A DNA stretch of 64,000 nucleotides, from NCBI RefSeq assembly GCF_947179165.1, contig NC_077243.1, positions 9,637,001 through 9,701,000 of the forward strand. The letters run 5' to 3'. The notes below the pieces were generated by a model. The model worked only from the letters and a program-made list of their open reading frames with translations, was not told the DNA's origin and ran no database searches. Shown piece by piece: positions 1 through 11,656 of this stretch. The stretch comes from Solanum dulcamara. Lineage: Eukaryota > Streptophyta > Magnoliopsida > Solanales > Solanaceae. The translations under genes were made by a program, and so were the position numbers. Position 1 is the stretch's first letter, and the number at the start of each line of letters is the position of its first letter.

Positions 1-1072
1 AACGACAACATTAATCAAACTTTAATCGAATTAGAACGCCTCCAATTTTGCCCGTCTATCACGTCAATAATACCCACGTGATTTTCTTACCTCCGACCCC
101 ACTTAATACAGAGTAAACTACTCCGTTACAACATCATCAACTCCAATTTAAAAGGAAGAACCTTACCTTGTTGAAAATCAATTTCGAGAGCTCCTCAAAG
201 TGGCTGAAAATTGGTGCTGTTCGTTGCACTTTCTTGCTGCACCAACAAGTAATTTATGTTGTTAAACACCTTCATGTGATCGAAGAGTACCTTAAATAAT
301 TAATTTACGGAGCAAGATTTGAAGCTCCTCCTTGTTGCAGCCATAGCTGTGACCCTCTTTTCTTTTCTCTCTAGGTTTCCCTTTTCTTTTCTCTCTAGGT
401 TTCTCTTTTAAGTTCTCTAAGTCTAATGTTAAGAAAAAGGATGAACAAATGAAGTTCCTAGTCATTACTTGACCTATATACACCACCTTTGAAGATGACA
501 AGTGTCAGTCCGTAAGGGTGACACGTGTTTAGCTCTTACACGTGTCCAACCCTAAGGGTGACACGTGTCCAACTCTTATACGTCCATCCCCTCCATGCTC
601 CAACCAGCTATTGCCATGTGTCTTGGTAGGGTCCATCCCCCTAGTAGGTTCATCACCTACTCACTCCAAGTAGGTTCATCACCTACTTGCTTCAAGTAGG
701 TTTGTCACCTACTTACCTTTTTTCGTGGATTCGTAATCTCGTCTCACTTTAAGAACGCATGTAATCATTGCTACCTAAGCTCGACATGTACTCACGTAGC
801 TTGATTATGTATGACATCCAAATAGGTAGCTTAAACAAGTAGGTTGATTACCACGACTCACTACTTGGCCTCCAACTCCTTTCAAATCCTTCCAACCATC
901 ACTACTCACATAGAGCTAGTCTATGCCAAATATGGGGCTTCATACCCTCCCTTCCTTAGAGTTATTTGATAACGTCATGAATAACATGGATCACATGATA
1001 ACTTTAGAGAACCTACGTAACTTTAGAGAAGCTAAATAAATGTTCTCATGTACCAAGAGTGCAGGGTATAAC
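1..1072 (-). mobile_element. Long terminal repeat, truncated by the window edge
   Basis: Read on the minus strand, the sequence starts at 1072 with TGTTATACCCTGCA, which has the form of the start of a Solanaceae LTR. It runs leftwards with no gene and leaves the window. A TATA-like box (TATATAG, about 474-480) followed by a purine-rich leader is where the LTR promoter would be expected. The matching end and the internal domain are outside the window, so it could be a solo LTR or the end of a complete element. The identification rests on the terminus and on the familiar look of the sequence; there is no coding evidence. Confidence 0.5.
643..716. repeat. Short tandem repeat inside the left-edge LTR
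   Basis: Three imperfect copies of a unit of about 27 bp containing GTAGGTTCATCACCTACT lie head to tail. The core is itself palindromic (GTAGGT...ACCTAC), so each unit could form a small hairpin. It lies within the probable LTR. Confidence 0.7.
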
Positions 1073-1132
1073 AAATATACACAAAAGACTCTATATTGAC
1101 CTTTTTTCCTCAAACACTAGACATAAAATGAT

Positions 1133-2687
1133 GAGAGAATTATCAAAAATACTTTTGAACTTAGCGCAGATTATTAGTTTCGTTTTTGAATTATTGATAG
1201 ACTTAAAAACACCCCTCAACATGACGAACTAAGCTTAAATACACCTCTCCCATGCCACATGACATAGCAAGTGCCTACAATTTATTTAAGCACGTGATAG
1301 GGTGAAAAAAATACCACATCAGCATTATTTAATTTTTTTTGAGAGAGAGGAGTATCAAAAACACCTCTGAACTTGACGTAGATTACTGGTTTCGTCCCCG
1401 AACTATTGACAGGCTTAAAAACACCCCTCAACTTGATGAACTAAGCTTAAATACACCTCTTCCATGCCACATGGCATAACAAGTACCTACAATTTATTTA
1501 AGCACGTGAAAGGGTAAAAATAAAAAGCCACATCAGCCTTATTATTATTATTTTTAAAAAAAAATCCTTTAATTTTTAATTACCAACGGCCACTAGCCTT
1601 CTTCTTCCCATTTAACTACTCTTCTATTAACACATACCTCCACACAAGATCCAATTTTTTTTCATTCTCTTTTTTAATTGATTAATTTCATAGCTATAAT
1701 ATTCTTTCTTCTCCTATTATATTCGTGATTGTTTTTTGTCGATGTGGACTTCCGGCAACATTTAGAATTTCATGGCCGGATGACAATTTCGAAAGAAAAT
1801 TTCGGTGTTGTAAAAACTAAAAGGTATGAATTAATTTTTTTTGTCAGATTTTTTTATGTATTAAACTTGGTCACTGATGTTCCGTCATTCAATTTCTTAC
1901 ATTTGAATGCTCGAGCTTGTTGCAAATCCAAATCAAAGACGATATTAATCTTGAAGACGATGCTTAACAAGATGAGCAAAATATGGAAGCAAACAAAGCC
2001 CTAAAATTTTCAAATCAATATTTAATCAGTAAAAGAAAACGTGAATAAAACCCTAACAAAATAAAAGAAATAATAAAGCATACACTTACGAGTACTTTAA
2101 CCAACGTTTTCTAGGTTAAAACCCTTTGAATTCTGTGGAAATCGAAGGGTTATGTTGTGACACTGGAGAAAAGCTTTTTGGAGAGAGAGGTGGAAACTGA
2201 AAAACTCGTTGCTGGATTTTAGAATAACAAAACCCTTTCTTTTATTTCTTTATGTTAATTTATCTTTTTAATTAAAGAAATAAAAAAATCCTTTTTTTTA
2301 TTTTTTTAATTATATATATGTCATATCAGTTAAAAAAATTCATGTGTAGCAACACATTTTTGTGTATGAAATGGGAGGGATGTATTTAAGCTTAATTCAT
2401 CAAGTTGATGAGTTTTTAATCCTATCAATAGTTCAGGGACGAAAACAAAAATCCACGCCTAGTTCAAGGGTGTTTTCAATACTTCTCTTTTTAAAAATTT
2501 ATATATATGCCACATCAATTAAAAAAATTCACGTGTAGCGCGTGAATGACACATTTTTGTGTATGAAATGGGAGAGATGTATTTAAGCTTAGTTCGTTAA
2601 GTTGATGAGTGTTTTTAAGTCTGTCAATAGTTTAAGGACGAAACCGATAATTCACACCAAGTTCAGAATATTTTTGATACTTTTCTC
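1133..2687. mobile_element. Fold-back (Mutator-type) element with double-unit inverted arms
   Basis: The left arm (about 1133-1540) holds two tandem copies of a unit of about 200 bp. The right arm (about 2290-2687) holds two copies of the same unit in inverted orientation. The outer ends match as terminal inverted repeats: GAGAGAATTATCAAAAATAC against GAGAAAAGTATCAAAAATAT read from the other side. The element is flanked by an exact 9-bp duplication TAAAATGAT (1124-1132 and 2688-2696), the size made by Mutator-like transposases. The middle (about 1560-2290) has short open frames with no clear domain. An element of about 1.55 kb without a transposase is non-autonomous. Confidence 0.8.
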
Positions 2688-2696
2688 TAAAATGAT

Positions 2697-3602
2697 TGAA
2701 ATGTACGAGCAACATATTACACCTTCCTAAACAAGGTCGAACTTTTAAGAGTACAAAACATCAGCAGCTGGGAAAAGACAACCCAATAGATTCTGTTGTT
2801 GATCAAAACTCATCACATTACACATATTGAGCAAACGAACGCCAATTTGTATTCTATGAATACTTCAAAAATGATAAAACAATTTTGCTTAGAATTGATC
2901 AAATGTTCTCAAATTCAAACTTTCGCCAAAACGACCTAGATAATCTAGTAAAATATCAGTCACAAGAAAAACCAGCCCATCGTTGTAAAACACAAATCCA
3001 GATAAAAGTCCCCACATCATTAAAGAATCTGCCCAAACACCCAAAAAGTAAGTAAAATCCCCAGTAAATCATGATCGCTGTCTCATCTTAATAAATATTG
3101 GAAGACTACTTATAACACGAAGGAAGAGAAGAATGAATATGATAATAGACAACAAGAGTTAACAACATTCTTACTAGAGTGAATCCTCAGAAGATGCAGG
3201 GTAATTAGCCTTCATTTTTCTTGGTGCTGGATGTTTAATGAAGAGAAAAAAACATACTCAGGCAATCAGTACCACCTTTAATGTCGCAGCTGAATCTGTC
3301 ATCTGGGAGAACTGAGGAGGTAACTTTCAGACTCGGAGCTTAACGAGTTCAAAGAGCAAAACACATCCACAACAAAAATGCATGCAACCCACTTTCACAT
3401 GTCAACTAAGTTACATGAACATGTCTTTCTGCTCTCAAGGAGAACCCCAAGCCCAAACTGGGGGTTCTCAACAGACAATTCCTAAGGCACTGCTTACAAA
3501 AAATTATACAAAAGTAAAGGAAAAGACTAAACAAAAAAATATTCCGCATTTGAATGTGCTTTTCCGTTGACAGAATATTGCAAATTTATAATAGTCTTAG
3601 AC
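2697..3602. other. Spacer and 3' flank of the EMB2759-like gene
   Basis: No open frame with coding character is present. The part next to 3603 should hold the 3'UTR and poly(A) site of the EMB2759-like gene, which is transcribed leftwards. The end of the transcript cannot be placed from the sequence. Confidence 0.4.
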
Positions 3603-6600
3603 CTAGATTAGATTTGCCCTCTTCAGAAACCTGATAGTTCTGCAGTAATATGGCCATATTGATTCAACAAAGTCCAGGTACTTCTCCACCAAGTACACTT
3701 CTATATCCTTTGCCTTTCTTTTCGCTGCCTCTTTATAATCCAAGTTCTTTATATCTACAAATGGTTGCAATAAACGCACTCTAATATCTTCTTTGAGCTT
3801 CCCACGAGCAATGTAGTCATAAGCTAATAGGGAGTACGTAGGCAAGTTCTTGACCACATTAACCGTCTGCTTGAAGCTGAATACGTAGAGTGCACATATG
3901 CCCCGTAGCATCTTAACATACAAAGCAACAATCAATGGTCCAAGAATCCAGAGAGGAGTCAACTCTTTAGATACTTCCGCTCCATATACTAAAGTAACAG
4001 CAAGATACAGGGGAACACTGCAAAGTGAGAAAATAAGCAACATAAACATACTAATATTCAGGATCACAATGAAAGCTAAAAAACAACAGAGCCATTCTAT
4101 TCCTTAAATTTAATGCTTTACTATAAAGACATCTTCGGAACTTTTGGATAAATAACAACACACATAATAGCAAAGCAACAATTTTCTATTCACGGACTTA
4201 AAGTCCAGAGGCTCAGAGCTCCATTCTTTGAAAAGAAAAGACATTCTTTTACTTTTTGAAAAAAAATTTGCTCAGGAGCTCCATAAACCAAAATAGCAGA
4301 TCGTTTACACATAGTAAGGAAATATTTAAACTCGTTAGAAAACCTATACACAAATCGGTGCGAAAGAGAACTTCATTTCCACCATCAACATTCCCCTTCC
4401 TATTTTACCCCCATCCACTATTAACAAAACATCACCAGAACAAAAGACAGATTGCAGAAGACATGTTGAAAGTCTACGTAGAACCCAAAAATCAATGGGT
4501 GAAGGAGCATATCAAGTAGAATGAAACACCACATAACAGGGAGATGCTCCCCCAAACTCAAGATAATAAAGATCTGACAAAAAAACATATTTACATAGAG
4601 AGAGAAAATGAGAGAGAGAGGATGGACAAAGCAGGTAGTAAAAAGACACAGTAACAAGGCATTGAGACTACGATACTTACAATGTCAATACAGGTATCTT
4701 TATTGTTGCATCCAGACTCAGAAAGAAGCAACAAACCGCCTTCAAGACATGAATTCTTTCTTTCTCTTGTACCATCTTTTGTGTTTCTGAAGTTTCCGTG
4801 GTATATGGCTCTTCCACAGTTTCATTCGAAACTTGGTTTGGAGAAGGTGTACGCAACAATGTTAACCAGCTCTTAAATATGTTTTGTATGGCGAAATAAT
4901 TTGTAGTCTCATCTGCTTCCACAGAGTAAGAAATGGGAACATTCTTTGCCCTAGGAGATTCCACAGAGGTTTCTTCACTCTCATGTGGCACATAAGAAAG
5001 TTTTACTGAGCTCTTCAGGGATTTTGACCCACCGACACTGCCTCCAGACTCATTTTGGCTGTTGCTCTTGAAAGCGGAGATCTTCAAGGATTTTCCTTTT
5101 GGTTTAAGGACGAGGGGAGCCCCTATTCTGGAATCAAATTATTTGATCAATCGCATATGCAGCACCATGCATAAAACAGACATAGAGCCCGTTTGGATTG
5201 GCTTTAAGTTGGTCAAAACCAACTTAAAGCCCCTTTTTAGCTTTTGGACGTGTTTGCCTAATGCTGACTTTAAGCCATAAAGTTCTTAAAGTCAGTCAAA
5301 AATGAAAAGTTAGGATTCCTAACTTTTTTTTTCCAAAGTGCTTAAAGTCATTTTCTTTGACCATGAAAATTACTTTTATATCCCTTGTATTTTAACTAAA
5401 TTCCCAAACTACCTTTTTTTTATTCTTTTAACCCTAAAATCCACATCATAAGCACTTTTATCCAAACACTCAACTGCTTATTTATAAAAATAACTTTCAG
5501 CACTTCAAAGTTCTAAAAGCACTTCAAACATAAAAGTTATTTTTTTTAAGTCAATCCAAACGGGCTCATATTACAATCTAGAGTAACAAATATAAACTCA
5601 TAAAACAGTCCAATGAGGGAAATATCTTGGATGACCAATACACTAACTGAAAATCAGCAATCCAGATTCCAGACTGCACACGCGAAATATGTACACTAGG
5701 ACAGCATCTTTCTGGGAAATTAAACACAGAAGTGGCCCTCGGTAGAAATAGCATTTTTTTAAAATTTTTTACTATACTATTTTAGAGGTTGCTGTTTGGC
5801 AGAAATCTATCACCAGGCTAAACGCAGAGACCTTTGACTTTCTTTAAGCCTTACAATGGTCTGACATGGCCTAACAGAAAACTTGACAGATTGGCAACTC
5901 CTAGTTTGTCTAGCACACAGGAAGACCTACCTTCAGCTTGTAAGCGTCAATGCAGACAAATATGAAGGCTTAAAGGCCGCCATGTTTTTTGTTATCGATC
6001 AGGTTAATTGGTACCATTGACATTCAAGTGTAGATGGTAAGTAAGCATCTGATATGTCAGATCAGAGCTAAATATGACAGCAAGAGAAAGCAAAGTCAAG
6101 ACAGTTCTGTATTACATTCCCTTAATCTCATTCCAGTGGGGGGCTTCATGATCAGTGAGATGATTAAGGAATGATGAAAAGATTGCTCTATCAGAGTTTG
6201 TTATGTAATTTTTTATTATTATTAATGGAAACATGCAGAAGTGAAAAAAAGAAAAATTGTCTGAAAAGCTGAAATACACATATTTATAGGTATATGAAAA
6301 GGGATAAAACTAATTAAAAGTTTAATTAAGAAAGTCTGCAATTCCATAGCCATAGGGAAGAATTTGAGGAAGCTATGATGGAGTAAAGTTGAGAAGGGGT
6401 CACCCACTTCGATAAATCAATACATTCACTGGAATGTGTTCCACCCTCTCTCAATCCGGTATATCCGGTATTGTTTCCCACAAAAACGAATGCTGTCAGC
6501 CCCTTCTCCCTTATCATACTACAACCAAGAGTTATGTACGATAAAAAGGGTGGAAATGGCATCAGCATAGGCATATTCATCATATATTTTAAATCTATAG

Positions 6601-9392
6601 TGCTATCCATCTCGTATACAAGATGAGCATGACAATATAATCAAAGAACAATAGATCATCTCCATGAATTGACGCATAGGTGACTGCTGCTTGGATAGAT
6701 CACGTCAGATCTTTTTTTTCAAAATCAACGCAATTAGGTTGGGAGGATTTGTGCTCTGGTCCTTCAATCTGTTCTCAGAGCCTTATAACATGTCTTATTA
6801 ACACCAAGAGAATAAAAATAAATATAGCAACTGCACATGCCCCTAGGACTTACGTCTGATAAGATGTATGCGTTAGATGCATGTCAAGGATTCAAACTCT
6901 TTTACATAAAAATGTGTAATATTAAGGTGGAGAAGGGTAGAGGGATGGGTCCATTATCCTCCAAGTTTCGAATCGTTAGCCACTATCTCTCAGGGATTTC
7001 TAAGTCATAAAAAAAAGGTAGCAACTCCGCAAGATTTGCTTTCATAATGAAAAAGAAAGCTCTTCCAATTCACCGCCATTTCCTATCCCATGGGAAAGAG
7101 TACTAGTTCCGACCGTGAATTTTAAATTTTCTTCATCCAGGATTTCATCAGATTTGGGTATGAGCTCTCCAATTTAAACTCGTATCATCAGTGTACAATC
7201 TTTTACAATTTAAGAAGAAAACATCTACAAAGTCTTTTTTATCTCTCATTTGTCTACATGCTTTGTGCAACCCAATCCATTACAGCCTCCAGCCAAAAAG
7301 GAAAAGCAAGATGCAAGAATTTCTTCATGGAGTAATTAGTTGACCAATGGTTTATTATATAGTTACATTGTGATCTAGTTTTCACTTAAGCCGAGGGTCT
7401 ATCGGAAATAGTCTTTCTACCTCTGAGGTAAGGGTAAGGTCTGCGTACACTCTACCCTCCCCAGACCCCACTTTGTGAGACTACACTGGGTATGTTATTG
7501 TTGTGGGCTATATAGACCATAAATTTTACCATGTTTGTTTCTTTAGAAAAATCATAGAAAAAACCTTTAAATGTTCATTTTATTGCTTCTAAAAAATTTT
7601 AAATGTTCATTTTATTGCTTCTAAAAATCATTATATTGTAGGTTCCTCCTTTTTTGGTATACCTCTTGCATACGGCCAAGTTGGCCTTGTTTTTGTCAAT
7701 GAATTCTTATACGTGATCAAAAAAGAATCTTCATATATGATATAACTGCTCAATCAAAAGAGAATGACTAGTCCATCACCACCAACTCCTTGAATTTAGA
7801 AGCTTCTTCTTTTTTTTTTTGTGATTAGTCATTATTAAAATCTGAATAGGACTCAAAATTTAAGACCATAAATTGGGTACCAAGAACAAAAGGTCAATGG
7901 AGGATACAAGATTATACCTCAAACAGGATTTGCACTTCAGTGAGATGAAATTATCTTTCTGCCCAGTGGGAATTTTTGTTACAGAATGCCTCAATTTGTT
8001 CCCAGTAGTCCAAGAAGATGGACTCAAAGGACATGTTCTATAAGAACCCTGCAAGTAAGAACATGTCTACTTAATACAATTGGGGAACTTGCAGGCTTCA
8101 ATGGAGACACTTTTTCAGCAAACGGAAAAAGACAGTAAGATGATATTTCTTCTATTAGCCACTATTTTTCAGTATTGGAGAGCTTTTGGGGAGGAATGCT
8201 TGAAGCCGAGCCAAAGTTCATGTTGCTGCTTCTGGAACAAAAATAATTCCAGATGCAGTTGCATAAAATGGTCATAATGTCCAACTCAGTGACTCAATCC
8301 TAGAAGATGCTTAGTTTGCTTTACACTAATATCGCCTAATTCCCCTTTTCAAAATTTATCTAAAGGTCACTCTTTCGTAAAAGTAGGCTTTCTTTACTCC
8401 ACTTCAGCAAATCAATTTAAAAACTCACAATCATTATAAGATGAGATTTTGAATTTGGAAAATGACTGTAAAATGATTGTATGACCCAACTTTTCTAATA
8501 TAAAGTACATCCGACATCGTCAACAGTACAGGAAATTTGATGGTAATGAAGTACTTGAGTAAGTTGCAAGCGCAAGTCAGACAAGTACTTGAGTAAGTTG
8601 CAAACGCAAGTCAGACAAGAAATGAAACCATGTTTATGAACTCATCAACAGACTCTAAATCTCGTTACTTGGATGAAGGTTAAAATTAAAAAAGAACATG
8701 ATTAAGCAGAGTACAGCAGCTAATCACCAAGGCAGAGAATTAACAGCAAATGATAGAGAGCTTCATCTACAAGAAGAAGCATTGACTGATCTCCTGTGTG
8801 ATATATAATTAAATTACAATGCTTGCATCTGACTAGAACAAACACAGCCCTGCTGCACTACAGGATTGTCATGCCACTAAAAACAAAGAAACTATTCATA
8901 AATTTCTTCATCCAACTAGGGAACAATTCCTAGAGGGTAGGGGCAATTTATAGGAGCATTTGTTTTATAAAGTTAGATATATTCATTGGAGAGGAATCAA
9001 GAAGATGCCAAATTACAAAAGATACAAAATATGTTAGCTCCAGTACAAAAGACAAAAAATACATTGTTAGTCACAAGCCTATGCTAGAACTAAGGAGCTA
9101 ACAAAGTCCAAAAACAAGTCAACACTATTAACAGGTGTAAGAGAGTTCCAGCTGAGCATGCTAACTAAACATCTAGTTTTTGGAGAATGTGTAGGAGCCA
9201 ATACGAAGAAACTTTTTTCATTAATATAGAGAAAATTGCACCATATAAAAATGATATGGACTTCAAGTCCAATAAATCAAATAGTGATTTCCTAGTTCAA
9301 GCTTACAAAGCATGCCATGGAAACTATACTTATTTGGCAATGGAATCGGATCATTGTCCATTTACCTGCAATTGATGGGTCGCCAATGCCAT
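3603..9392 (-). CDS. EMB2759: EMB2759-like plastid membrane protein, 4 coding exons
   Basis: The spliced CDS joins 9366-9392, 7918-8048, 4681-5127 and 3603-4017, giving 339 residues. Every junction has GT/AG and matching phase. Exon 1 codes for only nine residues (MALATHQLQ). Exon 2 continues with a Ser/Thr/Lys-rich stretch typical of a chloroplast transit peptide. Exon 3 is Ser/Glu-rich and hydrophilic, then enters a hydrophobic segment (about residues 180-218) that runs across the exon 3/4 junction. A second hydrophobic stretch (about 228-250, PLWILGPLIVALY) follows. The conserved tail ends in ...WPYYCRTIRFLKRANLI. From memory this matches Arabidopsis EMB2759 (At5g63050), a protein needed for embryo development whose biochemical role is unknown to me. 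Two membrane passes in a plastid membrane are inferred. Intron 2 (2.8 kb) carries a MITE, a SINE and an RTE tail. Confidence 0.8.
5185..5567. mobile_element. MITE in EMB2759-like intron 2
   Basis: The terminal inverted repeats are near-perfect: GAGCCCGTTTGGATTGGCTT at the left and its complement ...AAGTCAATCCAAACGGGCTC at the right. A 3-bp duplication ATA flanks the element (5182-5184 and 5568-5570). It is 383 bp long with no coding potential. The ends resemble the abundant GCCCGTTTGGATT repeats of nightshade genomes. The superfamily is uncertain; a 3-bp duplication would suit a PIF/Harbinger relative. Confidence 0.75.
6833..7018 (+). mobile_element. SolS-like SINE
   Basis: A tRNA-like head with a B-box-like GGATTCAAACTC (about 6889-6900) is followed by a body and an A-rich tail at about 7009-7016. 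TAGCAACT occurs at both borders (6825-6832 and 7019-7026), consistent with a short target duplication. It lies in intron 2 of the EMB2759-like gene, on the strand opposite to it. Confidence 0.5.
7387..7505 (+). mobile_element. RTE-LINE / TS-SINE-type 3' tail
   Basis: This contains GCCGAGGGTCTATCGGAAA, then GGTAAGGTCTGCGTACACTC and CCCTCCCCAGACCCCAC, and ends in a degenerate TTG-rich stretch. It is the same 3' module that ends the RTE LINE at 40829. No tRNA-like head is visible upstream, so it is probably a very short 5'-truncated copy and not a whole TS SINE. Confidence 0.7.
8551..8619. repeat. 34-bp tandem duplication
   Basis: GTACTTGAGTAAGTTGCAA... occurs twice in a row (8551-8584 and 8585-8618) with a single mismatch. 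It lies in intron 1 of the EMB2759-like gene. Confidence 0.9.
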
Positions 9393-9964
9393 TATCTCCA
9401 CCTTGCACGTGCAATCATCTAGCAAGCAAGGTCATTACTCCCCTAGAGCTACAATAACAACATCATATAGGGACACATCACAACACAAGGATATATGACT
9501 CAATTGCTAGGAGAACAGGAAACCAGAAAGCACATATTCAACCCAAAGTTCATGAATTATAACAGAGAGCAAGAGAATCCAAGATAATGGAAACCACACA
9601 GCACCCACCCACAGAGATATATTTTTTAAGAAAAATCACAAAGAAATAAAAAGACAAGCAATTATAGGAATACGAGATTATCCATATACATTACAGTATA
9701 GATTAAATTCTTCCAAACATAAAAAAGATACATACTTTCCCCTTTCCCCCCAAAAAAAAAGAAGAAAAGATTAAAAGAGGTTCTTAATTCATTCCTTAAA
9801 AGGGGAATAATAAAGTGGTTTTTTATATATATCCCTCTAGCTCAACACAATTCCATCTTAAACCTCTTTCGGGACCACAATTTCGTTTTAAACCTAAAAT
9901 TCACAGCTCAATAAGCATATGGAAATACAAATTTGTGGTAGTGTTGAAGAAGATGAATGCTTAC

Positions 9965-10190
9965 AGCGCAGGATACAGGTGAGGTGTAAATATAAGGGTT
10001 TCTCCGGCGACTTTGGCGGTGATGAATTGCTTTTCCAAGAAGAAAAGGTTTATCTGTTTCTTCAGAGAGGGAGAGATAGAAGTTGAGATTTCGGATAGGG
10101 GAAATAGTAGAAGAGAAAGGTGACGAATGGTTAAATTAGGGTTCTTTGAGGGACCATTTCGATTTTTCAATAAATCATTTTACAGGTATT
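9965..10190 (-). other. Probable 5'UTR exon of the EMB2759-like gene
   Basis: A GCT|GTAAGC splice donor on the minus strand at 9965/9964 lies about 570 bp upstream of the start codon, with a pyrimidine-rich leader-like stretch behind it. Acceptors are available just upstream of the ATG (for example GCTAG near 9420). The open frame here has no domain and low-complexity composition, so untranslated leader is the simplest reading. The right boundary is a guess. Confidence 0.4.
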
Positions 10191-10350
10191 CTTTTTCTCC
10201 GTATTATTATTTTAAAAAGTATATAGTCGGTAAAATTAAATATTTGTCATTTTTTAAGGAGATAATTCCCAAATTAATCCTTTATTTTTGGGTTTAGATT
10301 CAAAATCTTCCGTGTTCTTTTACATGGTAACTAGGGTTAGTTATCCAAGA

Positions 10351-11656
10351 TAATGGAGAGATCGATGATAGGGATGAAATAGAGATTTGCATCCAGTGGT
10401 CTGTGTGATAAAAATGTGTCGTTACTATTTAAAGCTAAGTTATACAGAATGATAGTTAGATCGATTATGTTATATGGGGTAGAGTGTTGGTTACACCTTG
10501 TTTGGATGGCTGTTACCTGTTGTATTGTATTGTATTGTTAGTTTAAATACAATATTTGTTTTGATTGTTACTTAAAATCTATTGTATCGTATCGTTTAAA
10601 TCTATCGTTAGGTAATGATGAAAAGACCCATTATGTAACAACCGATTTGGTGTGATCGCATCGTTATCTTAATATTTTCTTCTCATTTTGTCTTTATTTA
10701 TTATTTAATAATTATTTTTCATCTTTTATCCTACCTTTCCATAATAACTCTATCATGTATCCTACTTTTCTTATAATTTTATCTTTCAAATCATAGATGT
10801 GTGATATTATGTAACGACGGAGAACGATGCAATCTATCCAAATATTATATTCATTAAAATAATCCAATCCAATATAATACAATACAATACAATACATTAG
10901 GAAACAATATGTAACAACCATCCAAACAAAGTGTTAATAAAAAACTCTCACGTCCAGAAGATGAGAGTAGTTGAGATGTGGATGATGAGATTGATGTGTG
11001 GGCACACCAGGAAGGATAAAATTAGGAATGAAGTTATTTAGGTCAAGGTAGGACTGCCCCTGTGGAGGATAAGGTGTGGAAAGTAAGGTTGTGATGGTTT
11101 AGACACATGAATATGAGATGTGCTAATACTCTAATAAGGAGGTGCGAGAGTCTGGTTCTCGATGGCTTAAAGAGGGATAGAGGTAGGACTATAAGAAGTA
11201 TTGGGATAATGCGATTAGGCAGGACATTATGCAACTTCAGCTCACCGAAGATATGACACATGATAGAAGGGTGTGGACGTTGAGGATTATAAAAGAGTAG
11301 CATACAATCGAATAATAGTCTTATATTTTCGTACTCTTAGATTCCTCTTTCTATTTGTTGTTCTATTAATCTTGATTCTTGTATTTTCGTGCTTGTTATT
11401 GTTATAGTTTGTTTCATTTTTTGCCGTTGTATGTTGTTTCCTTTGATTCGGTTATCGCATTATTTGTTGTGATTATTGTTTAGTAAGAATTCTATACTTC
11501 TGTATTTTCTTCCCATACTTGTTTTGATATGTTTCACTTGAGCTGAAGGTTTATTGATAATAGTCTTTCTACTATCTAAAGGTATGAGCAACGTTACGTA
11601 TACACCACTATCTCCAGACGTCACTTGTGGATAACACTGGATATGTTGTTGTGGTC
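10351..11656 (+). pseudogene. Degenerate RTE LINE 3' end
   Basis: The sequence runs parallel to the C-terminal part of the LINE at 38334-40829. The segment containing TATGGGGTAGAGTGTTGG matches the LINE's TATGGGGCAGAGTGTTGG. A counterpart of its GTGTGGTCACACCAAGA segment and the distal tail (about 11540-11656, ending in TTGTTGTGG) can also be followed. There are many stops and indels, so it is an old fragment. A Tourist-like MITE splits it at 10494-10933. Confidence 0.7.
10494..10933. mobile_element. Tourist-like MITE nested in the LINE remnant
   Basis: The inverted ends are CACCTTGTTTGGATGGCTG and, read from the right, CACTTTGTTTGGATGGTTG. The next bases inwards also pair (GTTAC, then runs of TATTG). 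The trinucleotide TTA flanks both sides (10491-10493 and 10934-10936), which is the classic PIF/Harbinger (Tourist) target duplication. Removing it rejoins the LINE sequence on either side. Confidence 0.85.

Noticed and set aside
9961..10170. 69-codon minus-strand frame
   Set aside because: It better fits an untranslated first exon of the EMB2759-like gene, given the GTAAGC donor and lack of conserved sequence.
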